Shown here in pieces: positions 1-6,139 of a stretch of 6,803 nucleotides of DNA. Every line of letters begins with the position of its first letter. The first letter of the stretch is position 1. This stretch comes from an uncultured Lachnospiraceae bacterium. GTDB taxonomy: Bacteria; Bacillota; Clostridia; Lachnospirales; Lachnospiraceae. Made by a program: the position numbers and the translations under genes. The notes under the pieces are model-generated. The model worked only from the letters and a program-made list of their open reading frames with translations, made no database searches and had not been told where the DNA came from. The stretch lies in contig CACZQU010000318.1 in NCBI GenBank assembly GCA_902783305.1, forward strand, positions 1 through 6,803. Reading direction: 5' to 3'.

Positions 1-199
1 TAACTGGTGGAACATCGGTTACTTCAAAATGAAGAAGACCGGAGATTCCCATTATAAGCGTTACAGTTCCAATTTCGACGGGAACGGATTCCGGTATCTG
101 ATCCAGGCATTGCTGCATATGATCAAGAATGACGCGGTTTATTCCGCGAGAATTACGCCTGATGAATCGAAAGCGATTTTGAAAATATTAAACCAATAA
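1..199 (+). CDS. C-terminal end of an unrecognised protein (5' partial)
   Basis: An open frame runs in from the left edge (first full codon at position 2) and ends at TAA 197-199, giving the last 65 residues of a protein. The fragment is soluble-looking, starts with the aromatic stretch NWWNIGYFKM, has a Gly/Asn-rich turn (SNFDGNGF) followed by an amphipathic helix (YLIQALLHMI), and ends with a lysine-rich helix. It shows no membrane segment and no catalytic motif that I can name, so I assign no function. Its stop codon lies 12 bases before the ACP1 start, and the ACP1 ribosome binding site follows it directly, so it is very likely the preceding gene of the same operon. Coding status is supported by the uninterrupted frame, codon use like the neighbours, and this spacing. 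Confidence 0.75.
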   Translation, partial: NWWNIGYFKMKKTGDSHYKRYSSNFDGNGFRYLIQALLHMIKNDAVYSARITPDESKAILKILNQ

Positions 200-211
200 T
201 AGGAGGACCAA

Positions 212-427
212 ATGGAAAAGTTTTTAGAATTAATGGCAGAAGTTTATGATCTCGATGTAAGTGAAATTTCAATGTCTTCAGACATCAGAAAGATTGAAGG
301 ATTCAGTTCACTGATCGGTTTCTCAATCATCGTTACGCTGGAAGATGAGTATGGTGTAACACTGACGGTTCCGGAGTTCCTGGAATGCCAGACGATTGAG
401 GACCTGTACAACAAGGTTAATAAATAA
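212..427 (+). CDS. Acyl carrier protein-like protein (ACP1), atypical SSL motif
   Basis: This 71-residue protein has the size, acidity and helix pattern of a discrete acyl/peptidyl carrier protein. Such proteins hold an acyl group as a thioester on a 4'-phosphopantetheine arm in the cytoplasm. The expected attachment serine is S33 in GFSSLIGF, at the start of helix II, followed by the typical acidic helix end LEDEYGV and the C-terminal IEDLYNKV helix. The residue before the serine is Ser (S32) instead of the usual Asp, which is uncommon and could affect recognition by the phosphopantetheinyl transferase. The ATG follows an AGGAGG at 201-206 at good spacing. The next gene, KS1, starts 21 bases later, so KS1 is the most natural partner. 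The family call is firm. The cargo is unknown. Confidence 0.9.
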   Translation: MEKFLELMAEVYDLDVSEISMSSDIRKIEGFSSLIGFSIIVTLEDEYGVTLTVPEFLECQTIEDLYNKVNK

Positions 428-448
428 GCAGAACGGAGAAACAGATTT

Positions 449-1474
449 ATGGCTTTTTTTAAGAGCAATACCATGAGAATCGCAGGCATGACTGCTGCGA
501 TTCCGGATAATCATACTGATATTTATGAACTCGGCGGTCCGTATTTCGATAAAGAGTTCATTGATACAATGAAAAAAAGTGTAGGCGTTGATAATATCTA
601 CAGATGCAAACCTGAACAGAGTTCCGGTGATCTTGGATATGCTGCCGCGGACTCGCTGCTGGATCAGCTGAGGTGGGACAGATCCGAGGTAGGCGCCCTT
701 CTGTTCATATCTCAAACTTTAGATTATATTATTCCGCCGACTTCTACGAAGCTGCAGCACATGCTGGGTCTTAGCACAGATACATTTGTTATGGATACAA
801 ACTACGGTTGTGCAGGCTTTGTGTGCGGGTTGATGATGGCAAATCAGATGATAGCATCCGGAATGACGGATAAAGTTCTTATCATCAATGCGGAATGTCA
901 CCGAAGGTTTGTTTCCGATGAGGATAGGGAAGGTTCTCTTCTGGTGGGAGACGGAGCATCTGCTGTTGCTGTCGAAAGATGTGACGGAGCAGAAGAATCA
1001 GCATTTACAATGTTTGTGGACGGAGCGCATTATACCGATATTACACTTGGATTGTATAAAGAGGCAGAGATATTGAATCCATACGGTAAGCAGTACTCCT
1101 ATATGAACGGTGAAAACGTAACACAGTTCATGCTGCGTCATATTCCGAAGGTGACGAAATCCCTGTTTGAATACACAGGCCTCACGAAGGATGATATTGA
1201 CACATTCTTGTTCCATCAGGCGAACGCACATATGGTTAAGTATGTTTCAAAAAGAATGAAGCTCGACTTGGATAAAGTACCGCTCAATATCGGTAATTAC
1301 GCAAACACGAGCAGCGTTTCAATCCCACTGTTGGTTTGTGACAGCAAGAAAGAACTGTTCAGCGAAGGGAAAACCGAAAAAGTGATGATGTGCGGATTCG
1401 GTGCGGGATTCCTTTTGTCCGGAGCTATTCTTACACTTGGTAATTTAAAGGGCGGAAATATTATATTTGTTTAG
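449..1474 (+). CDS. 3-oxoacyl-ACP synthase III-like ketosynthase (KS1)
   Basis: This 341-residue protein is a FabH/KAS III-type thiolase-fold enzyme. Known members catalyse decarboxylative condensation of an acyl thioester with malonyl-ACP, or in some secondary pathways transfer acyl groups. The catalytic triad is complete: C121 in NYGCAGF, H256 in FLFHQAN and N286 in YANTSSVSIP. VGDGASAVAV (about 166-175) and the C-terminal CGFGAGFLLSG are typical of the family. The segment between about 190 and 225 is short and lacks the PAGG stretch present in KS2 and many FabH proteins, so the acyl pocket probably differs. A GGAG at 435-438 supports the ATG at 449. An ATG at 473 would also suit the family N-terminus but has only a weak site. 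The gene sits between ACP1 and SDR1. It is unlikely to be the housekeeping FabH, since no fabD, fabF or acc gene is next to it. Confidence 0.93.
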   Translation: MAFFKSNTMRIAGMTAAIPDNHTDIYELGGPYFDKEFIDTMKKSVGVDNIYRCKPEQSSGDLGYAAADSLLDQLRWDRSEVGALLFISQTLDYIIPPTSTKLQHMLGLSTDTFVMDTNYGCAGFVCGLMMANQMIASGMTDKVLIINAECHRRFVSDEDREGSLLVGDGASAVAVERCDGAEESAFTMFVDGAHYTDITLGLYKEAEILNPYGKQYSYMNGENVTQFMLRHIPKVTKSLFEYTGLTKDDIDTFLFHQANAHMVKYVSKRMKLDLDKVPLNIGNYANTSSVSIPLLVCDSKKELFSEGKTEKVMMCGFGAGFLLSGAILTLGNLKGGNIIFV

Positions 1475-1478
1475 GTGA
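1473..1478 (+). promoter_or_regulatory. Ribosome binding site AGGTGA that fixes the SDR1 start
   Basis: AGGTGA begins inside the KS1 stop codon (TAG 1472-1474) and ends five bases before ATG 1484. A GTG at 1475 lies within this site and would have no binding site of its own, so ATG 1484 is preferred as the SDR1 start. The overlap with the KS1 stop suggests translational coupling of the two genes. Confidence 0.7.
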
Positions 1479-1483
1479 ACATT

Positions 1484-2227
1484 ATGAATGGTGATAAAAC
1501 AATTGTCGTAACAGGAGCCTCGAGCGGAATCGGCAGAGAAACGGCGCATTTTCTGCTCGATGAAGGGTATCGGGTTCTGGTCACGGCACGAAATGAAGAA
1601 AAACTGAAAGAAGATTTTGCCGGAAATGAGAATGCCGTCATCCTGCCTTGGGATTTGTCAGATGTTGAGCAGGTCATTCCATATACGAAGGAAGTATATG
1701 ATACAGTCGGGCCGATTTCGGGTTTTGTACATTGTGCCGCTGCAGGTATCAATCATCTCGTTTCAATGATCAAGCCTGAGCTTTTGCAGCGGCATTTCGA
1801 TGTTAACGTTTATGCTGCAATGCTCCTGACGGCTGGATTTGCAAAAAAGAAGATGATAACTGAAAATGCATCATTTGTTCTGATTTCCAGTATTTCTGCT
1901 CATGCAGGGACACAGGGTCAATCTATTTATTCTGCTACAAAAGGAGCATTGGAAGGGTTTATCAAAGGCAGTGCTTACGAGCTGTCACAGAAAGGAATCC
2001 GTATTAACGCAATTGCTCCTGGAATGGTACTTACCGAACCGATTAGAAAACAAATGGAAAAAATCGATTCCGAGGGGATCGATAATATTAATAAAGGGTA
2101 TCCCTTCGGGCTTGGAGAGCCTAGAGATATCAGCAATGTAATAGAATTTTTATTCAGTGATAAAAGCAGATGGATTACCGGCCAGACCATTATTGTAGAT
2201 GGCGGGTTTATGATTAGAAAACCTTGA
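1484..2227 (+). CDS. Short-chain dehydrogenase/reductase, FabG-like (SDR1)
   Basis: This 247-residue protein is a classical SDR of FabG type, a family whose members reduce 3-oxoacyl-ACP to 3-hydroxyacyl-ACP or oxidise/reduce other alcohols and ketones. The Rossmann nucleotide motif TGASSGIG is at 10-17, the structural Asn is N108 (DVNVYA), and the catalytic residues are S136, Y149 and K153 (YSATK). IAPGMV and the C-terminal GQTIIVDGG are typical of the family. The usual NNAG motif is replaced by CAAAG (84-88). After the second strand the sequence is VTARNEEKL, and this Arg favours NADPH by family rules. KS1 ends 9 bases upstream, and the stop codon overlaps the ACP2 ribosome binding site. The context makes ketoreduction of the KS1 product the best guess. 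The true substrate is not shown by the sequence. Confidence 0.93.
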   Translation: MNGDKTIVVTGASSGIGRETAHFLLDEGYRVLVTARNEEKLKEDFAGNENAVILPWDLSDVEQVIPYTKEVYDTVGPISGFVHCAAAGINHLVSMIKPELLQRHFDVNVYAAMLLTAGFAKKKMITENASFVLISSISAHAGTQGQSIYSATKGALEGFIKGSAYELSQKGIRINAIAPGMVLTEPIRKQMEKIDSEGIDNINKGYPFGLGEPRDISNVIEFLFSDKSRWITGQTIIVDGGFMIRKP

Positions 2228-2232
2228 GGAGG
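2227..2232 (+). promoter_or_regulatory. Ribosome binding site AGGAGG that fixes the ACP2 start
   Basis: A perfect AGGAGG begins on the last base of the SDR1 stop codon (TGA 2225-2227) and ends six bases before ATG 2239. An in-frame TTG at 2224 lies upstream of and across this site, so it cannot use it. ATG 2239 is therefore taken as the start. Confidence 0.8.
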
Positions 2233-2238
2233 GTTAAA

Positions 2239-2457
2239 ATGGATATCAAAGAAAAAATTGAAACACTTGAGGAGATTTTGGATGTTGAAGAAGGATCACT
2301 GTCTCCGGATACAGTTTTAGCTGATTTGGATGAATGGGATTCCATTACGAGATTGTCACTTCTCATTTATTTCGATGAGGAACTCGGGAAGAAGGTTTCA
2401 GGTGATGAAATCAAAGCATTCGAAAAGGTTGAGGATATTTTGGGTCTGATGGACTAA
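2239..2457 (+). CDS. Acyl carrier protein-like protein (ACP2), DSI motif
   Basis: This 72-residue acidic protein is a discrete phosphopantetheine carrier. The attachment serine is S35 in the EWDSITRL motif, with Asp before it as in canonical carrier proteins. Helix II continues as LSLLIYFDEELG, and the final helix is VEDILGLMD. Tryptophan before the DS motif is common in carrier proteins of polysaccharide and secondary-metabolite loci. The helix II surface (ITRLS) carries a basic residue where fatty-acid ACPs often have an acidic one, so its partner enzymes may differ from those of ACP1 and ACP3. It lies directly between SDR1 and the adenylation enzyme, 30 bases before the latter's start, which makes it a candidate acceptor of the adenylated substrate. 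That pairing is inferred from position. Confidence 0.92.
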   Translation: MDIKEKIETLEEILDVEEGSLSPDTVLADLDEWDSITRLSLLIYFDEELGKKVSGDEIKAFEKVEDILGLMD

Positions 2458-2470
2458 CCGTCCATGGACG
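2449..2470 (+). other. Small hairpin and 12-base palindrome at the ACP2/A junction
   Basis: ATGGAC (2449-2454) can pair with GTCCAT (2460-2465) around a 5-base loop containing the ACP2 stop codon. The right arm is also part of a perfect palindrome, CGTCCATGGACG (2459-2470), so two alternative pairings exist just before the ribosome binding site of the adenylation gene. No U-run follows, so it is not an intrinsic terminator. It may act in translation coupling or may be chance. Confidence 0.35.
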
Positions 2471-2475
2471 ATTAT

Positions 2476-2480
2476 AGGAG
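2476..2480 (+). promoter_or_regulatory. Ribosome binding site AGGAG that fixes the adenylation-enzyme start
   Basis: AGGAG lies seven bases before ATG 2488. An upstream in-frame ATG at 2464 sits inside a palindrome, has no purine-rich site at proper spacing, and would place this motif inside the coding region. ATG 2488 is therefore the better start, and the protein then begins MNRSYIDFFE, a normal N-terminus for an adenylation domain. Confidence 0.75.
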
Positions 2481-2487
2481 AACTGTC

Positions 2488-4032
2488 ATGAATAGAAGTT
2501 ATATTGATTTTTTTGAACGGACAGCCGAAGTGTACGCTTCCAAGATTGCTGTTGTCGATGGCGATAAGCGGTGGAGTTTTTCTGTAGTAAATGAGAACGC
2601 TGTAAAAATTGCTGCAGCTGTACTGAATGTAGCAGGGCAGACAAGGAACAAGCCGTTTTCTGTATACATGAAGAAATCCGCAAATACCGTTGTATCTGAT
2701 ATCGGAATCATGTATACGGGCAACGCATTTATGAATCTCGACATCAAGACGCCGGTAGAAAGAATCGAAGCCATTCTCGCTCACACTGAACCGTTGGGCG
2801 TCATAGCCGATAAAGCCAATGAAGGAAGGATTCGGCCTGTTGCTGAGAAGCTGGGGCTGGAGGTTCTTGTGGCGGAAGACATTATAGAGACAGCATCCTA
2901 TGATCCTGAGATCGTGGCAGTTTGCCACGAGAGACTTGACAAGAACATTGACACAGACCCATCCTGCATTATCAACACGTCAGGATCCACAGGAATTCCG
3001 AAGGGCGTAATCCTGAATCATAAGAGTTTCTTCGATTTCCTGGATTGGTCGATCGAGACCTTCGATCTGGACGATACCGTCAATATGGGAAGTCTTTCAC
3101 CGAGTGTATTCGACATCTTCGTATATGAGATCTGGCTCATGGCCTTCAAGGGCATCACGATCACGCTTCTGGATGAGAATATGTCCATGTTTCCGGCGAA
3201 ACTGCTGGAGCAGATGCAGAGAGAGAATGTAACCTTTATCTTCTGGGTACCTTCGATCATGGTCAATATCGCGAATATGGATCTGCTTTCGAAGATTGCT
3301 CTGCCGGAGCTGAAACTGGTATGGTTTGCCGGGGAAGTATTCCCGACGAAGCAGTTCAACTACTGGAGAAAGATGCTCCCGCAGACAAAGTTTGCTAACC
3401 TGTACGGACCAATCGAGATTACCCTTGACTGCACATACTATATTGTGGAAAGAGAATTTGAGGACAGCGAACCGCTTCCAATCGGATACCCGTGCAGAAA
3501 CACAGATGTTTTGATTCTCAATGAAGACGATGAACCATGCAAGCCGGGAGAAGAGGGTGAACTCTGCGTAAGAGGAACATCCCTTGCGATGGGTTATTAT
3601 AAGAACCCTGAAAAGACAGCGGCAGCCTTTACACAGAACCCGCTGAACAAGGATTATCCGGAACTGATTTACAGGACAGGCGATGTGGTTTATCTGAACG
3701 AGCTCGGAGAGATCGCATTCAAGGGGCGCAAAGACAGCCTGATTAAGCACATGGGCTACCGCATCGAGCTTGGAGAGATCGAACACGCAATCATCAACAA
3801 ACTGAAAATCGTTGAATACTGCTGCGTAGTATACAATAAGCAGAAAAAAGAAATCACGCTGATTTACGAATCTGAGGAAGATATCGATCCTGGCGTATTC
3901 AGAAAACAGCTTATGACACTGTTCCCGAAGTATATGATGCCGGTCAAGTATATCCGCAAGGACCTGCTTCCGCGTAATACAAACGGCAAGATCGACAGAA
4001 ACAGACTGAGTGAAGAAGTAAACCAGCAGTAG
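2488..4032 (+). CDS. Stand-alone adenylation enzyme (AMP-forming, amino-acid-activating type)
   Basis: This 514-residue enzyme belongs to the ANL superfamily and resembles free-standing NRPS adenylation domains and DltA. Such enzymes use ATP to make an acyl-AMP, then load the acyl group on a carrier-protein arm. Visible core motifs are A3 TSGSTGIPKG (164-173), A4 FDIFVYEIW (208-216), A5 NLYGPIE (304-310, Ile for the usual Thr), A7 YRTGD (395-399), A8 GRKDSLIKHMGYRIELGEIE (413-432) and A10 NTNGKIDR (497-504) with catalytic K501. D209 matches the Asp that binds the alpha-amino group in GrsA-type domains, so an amino acid is the likely substrate. The protein ends just after A10 with no carrier or condensation domain, so it must work with a separate carrier, most likely ACP2 or ACP3. 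No dltB, dltC or dltD lies beside it, so lipoteichoic acid D-alanylation is not supported. Confidence 0.93.
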   Translation: MNRSYIDFFERTAEVYASKIAVVDGDKRWSFSVVNENAVKIAAAVLNVAGQTRNKPFSVYMKKSANTVVSDIGIMYTGNAFMNLDIKTPVERIEAILAHTEPLGVIADKANEGRIRPVAEKLGLEVLVAEDIIETASYDPEIVAVCHERLDKNIDTDPSCIINTSGSTGIPKGVILNHKSFFDFLDWSIETFDLDDTVNMGSLSPSVFDIFVYEIWLMAFKGITITLLDENMSMFPAKLLEQMQRENVTFIFWVPSIMVNIANMDLLSKIALPELKLVWFAGEVFPTKQFNYWRKMLPQTKFANLYGPIEITLDCTYYIVEREFEDSEPLPIGYPCRNTDVLILNEDDEPCKPGEEGELCVRGTSLAMGYYKNPEKTAAAFTQNPLNKDYPELIYRTGDVVYLNELGEIAFKGRKDSLIKHMGYRIELGEIEHAIINKLKIVEYCCVVYNKQKKEITLIYESEEDIDPGVFRKQLMTLFPKYMMPVKYIRKDLLPRNTNGKIDRNRLSEEVNQQ

Positions 4033-4065
4033 AAATACAAAAAAGCAGAATTACGGAGAATTAGT

Positions 4066-4806
4066 ATGAAGGATTATGTTTTGGTGACAGGAGCTGCTTC
4101 CGGATTGGCGAAAGCAGTGTTAAAAGAGTTGTCAGGCGAGTACAACTTCATTCTCGCGGACATTAATTCCGAAAAACTGAAGGCGATCGCGGAACAGTAT
4201 GCAGACAACGCCCCAATCATCTGGGAACAGGATCTGACACAGATTGACAGTCTCGAAGGCAATCTGGCAGACATTCTGAAAGAGAATGACATCACTGTAA
4301 GTAAGTTCGTCCACTGCGCCGGCAGCCTGAATATGGTTCCGTGCAAGAGAATTCAAACGAAACATCTGATCGAAACCTATTCAATCAATGTCTTTTCGGC
4401 AGCGCTGATCATCAAAGCGCTGACATCAAAGAAAGTCAACAAAGCTGCATTAAACAGCGTTGTGCTGATCTCAAGTAATGGAGCATCGCGCGGCGTGAAA
4501 GCTTTTGCAGTATACGGTTCCTCTAAGGCTGCAATCGATGGTCTGGTGCGCAATCTGGCAGTGGAACTGGCGCCTGCAGTACGAGTCAACTCCGTTCAGC
4601 CTGGAGCAATGAAAACTGAAATGACAGCGCACATGTTCGAGGATCCGGATTTTGTTCAAAGAGTTGAGCCAAAGTATCCAATGGGTACAGGGTCGCCGGA
4701 AAAAATTGCACCAACGGTCAGATTTTTGCTCTCTGATGACGCTTCATGGGTCAATGGACAGCAAATCGTAGTCGACGGCGGAAGATCGATAGATATCACT
4801 GATTAA
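4066..4806 (+). CDS. Short-chain dehydrogenase/reductase (SDR2)
   Basis: This 246-residue classical SDR has the nucleotide motif TGAASGLA at 8-15, in which the last Gly of the usual TGxxxGxG is Ala. The structural Asn is N108 (SINVFSA), and the catalytic residues S137, Y150 and K154 (YGSSK) are all present. VNSVQPGAM and the C-terminal GQQIVVDGG are family features. The second strand ends LADINSEKL, and Asp at this place (D32) usually favours NAD(H), unlike the Arg in SDR1. The two SDRs are clearly related in layout but far from identical, so they are unlikely to be a recent duplication. GGAG at 4055-4058 supports the ATG. The gene follows the adenylation gene by 33 bases and precedes ACP3 by 20. 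A role on a carrier-bound keto or hydroxy acyl group is inferred from context. Confidence 0.93.
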   Translation: MKDYVLVTGAASGLAKAVLKELSGEYNFILADINSEKLKAIAEQYADNAPIIWEQDLTQIDSLEGNLADILKENDITVSKFVHCAGSLNMVPCKRIQTKHLIETYSINVFSAALIIKALTSKKVNKAALNSVVLISSNGASRGVKAFAVYGSSKAAIDGLVRNLAVELAPAVRVNSVQPGAMKTEMTAHMFEDPDFVQRVEPKYPMGTGSPEKIAPTVRFLLSDDASWVNGQQIVVDGGRSIDITD

Positions 4807-4826
4807 AAGCGAAGGAGAGAAGAAGC

Positions 4827-5057
4827 ATGGAAAAGATCAAAGCAATTCTGAGTGAATTAAGACCGGAATTCAATTTCGATGAAAGTGAAAACTTTATTGC
4901 AGATGGATATCTAGATTCATTTGACATCGTTTCTTTGATTGCGGCAATCGAAGAGCAGATGGGAGTAATTATCGACGGACTCGATATCATTCCGGAAAAT
5001 TTCTGCAGTTATGAGGCGATTGAGGCACTGATCAAAAAAAGCGGAGGAACTGTATGA
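4827..5057 (+). CDS. Acyl carrier protein-like protein (ACP3), DSF motif
   Basis: This 76-residue acidic protein is a discrete phosphopantetheine carrier. The attachment serine is S31 in YLDSFDIV, followed by the helix SLIAAIEEQMGV and a C-terminal helix EAIEALIKK. The LDSF motif recalls DltC-type and other carriers that serve stand-alone adenylation enzymes, so ACP3 competes with ACP2 as partner of the adenylation enzyme. AGGAG at 4813-4817 precedes the ATG. The stop codon overlaps the KS2 start as ATGA (5054-5057), a classic sign of translational coupling, so KS2 is the other natural partner. The family call is firm. The loaded group is unknown. Confidence 0.93.
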   Translation: MEKIKAILSELRPEFNFDESENFIADGYLDSFDIVSLIAAIEEQMGVIIDGLDIIPENFCSYEAIEALIKKSGGTV

Positions 5058-6124
5058 AAACGGTTTACCGCGGGAAAAAAATATCGTCTATCATTGGCAT
5101 ACTTCCTGAAACAGTGTCATATTTTGACGATGAAGTAGATAATTATACATTCCCTCCGAAGCAGACGATGAAGCTAAAGAAAGTTATGGGGTTTGAGTCC
5201 CATAGGCTTTCAAAAGAAGATAGCTTTTCTTCAGATTTCTGTATCTTCGGACTGAAACACTTGTTGGAAAAGGGCGTAATAAAAAAAGAGGAAATCGGTG
5301 CAGTCATTGTTGTTACATTGTCACCGGATTATTTTCTTCCGCAGATTTCCAATATTGTTCAGGGAGAACTCGAACTGGACGAGTCAGTTCTGTGCCTGGA
5401 TATCGCCCAGGGGTGCTGCGGATTTCTCATTGGCCTCATGCAGTCATTTATGCTGCTTGACCAGATGAATGATAAAAAAGTAGTGCTGATGAATGTTGAT
5501 GTGCTCAGTAAGAAAGTATCTCACAGAGACAGGAATGATTTCCCATTGTCAGGCGATGGTGCATCAGTAGCAATTATTGAGAATGATCCGTCAGCAAGTG
5601 ATATTCATTTTATCATGTACATGGACGGCAAAAGAAGAAACGCCCTTAGAATTCCTGCCGGCGGTTTTCGTATGCCGAACAGTGCTGAAACAGGCACACT
5701 GCATGATGTCGGCGATGGAAATTTACGCGCGCTGGATCACATGCACATGGACGGCTCGGCTGTTTTTTCTTTTGTTCAGGAAGAAGCACCTCCTTGCATT
5801 GAAGAAACACTGGAGTTCGCCGGGCTGAATAAAGAAGATATCGATTACTACCTTTTCCATCAGCCAAATAAATTCATGCTGCAAAAGCTAAGAGAAAAAC
5901 TGGGTGTTCCGAAGGAAAAGATGCCGGACGATTTAGTCGTTAAATATGGAAATCCTAGCGGAGTATCGATTCCAATGGTTATCGCAGACCATCTGTCTGA
6001 TAGTCTGACGGATAAGACATACAAGTGCTGTCTTTCAGCTTTTGGTTCAGGATTGGCCTGGGGAACAATGACAATGGATCTTGGGGATTTGGATTACTGC
6101 AGTCTCGTAGAATCTGATCTTTAA
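5054..6124 (+). CDS. 3-oxoacyl-ACP synthase III-like ketosynthase (KS2)
   Basis: This 356-residue KAS III-like enzyme has a complete catalytic triad: C121 in IAQGCCGF, H269 in YLFHQPN and N300 in YGNPSGVSIP. LSGDGASVAI (165-174) and SAFGSGLAWG near the end are family motifs. The central segment contains PAGGFRMP (201-208) and HMDGSAVF (231-238), which match the usual FabH/KAS III layout and are missing or changed in KS1. The two ketosynthases therefore probably bind different acyl groups or carriers. GGAGG at 5043-5047 supports the ATG, which overlaps the ACP3 stop codon by four bases. Likely chemistry is condensation of an acyl or aminoacyl starter with a malonyl carrier. Acyl transfer, as described for some divergent KAS III proteins, is an alternative that the sequence alone cannot exclude. 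Confidence 0.93.
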   Translation: MKTVYRGKKISSIIGILPETVSYFDDEVDNYTFPPKQTMKLKKVMGFESHRLSKEDSFSSDFCIFGLKHLLEKGVIKKEEIGAVIVVTLSPDYFLPQISNIVQGELELDESVLCLDIAQGCCGFLIGLMQSFMLLDQMNDKKVVLMNVDVLSKKVSHRDRNDFPLSGDGASVAIIENDPSASDIHFIMYMDGKRRNALRIPAGGFRMPNSAETGTLHDVGDGNLRALDHMHMDGSAVFSFVQEEAPPCIEETLEFAGLNKEDIDYYLFHQPNKFMLQKLREKLGVPKEKMPDDLVVKYGNPSGVSIPMVIADHLSDSLTDKTYKCCLSAFGSGLAWGTMTMDLGDLDYCSLVESDL

Positions 6125-6139
6125 GGAAGGAGTATTGCC

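Noticed and set aside
323..715. Open frame (130 codons) on the - strand over ACP1 and KS1
   Set aside because: It is antisense to the carrier motif and to the KS1 N-terminus, and shows no family features.
1475..1477. GTG as start of SDR1
   Set aside because: It lies within the AGGTGA binding site, while ATG 1484 is well spaced from that site.
2224..2226. TTG as start of ACP2
   Set aside because: It lies before the AGGAGG that serves ATG 2239 and would add five residues not expected in a carrier protein.
2464..2466. ATG as start of the adenylation enzyme
   Set aside because: It has no well-spaced binding site and lies in a palindrome, whereas ATG 2488 has AGGAG seven bases upstream.
2398..2928. 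Open frame (176 codons) on the - strand across the ACP2/A junction
   Set aside because: It overlaps two well-supported genes and their ribosome binding site, and the protein has no recognisable features.
3097..3786. Long open frame (229 codons) on the - strand inside the adenylation gene
   Set aside because: It lies wholly opposite conserved adenylation motifs, encodes a Cys/His-rich sequence without family features, and is a shadow of the real gene.
4033..4065. A-rich gap after the adenylation gene as a terminator
   Set aside because: There is no stem-loop and no T-run on the coding strand. It carries the ribosome binding site of SDR2.
2239..5057. dlt operon for D-alanylation of teichoic acid
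   Set aside because: The adenylation enzyme and ACP3 resemble DltA and DltC in type, but no DltB or DltD membrane/secreted partner is present and ketosynthases and SDRs intervene.
212..6124. Housekeeping fatty acid synthesis (fab) operon
   Set aside because: No fabD, fabF, fabZ, fabK/I or acc gene is present in the window, while duplicated KAS III, three carriers and an adenylation enzyme point to a specialised pathway.
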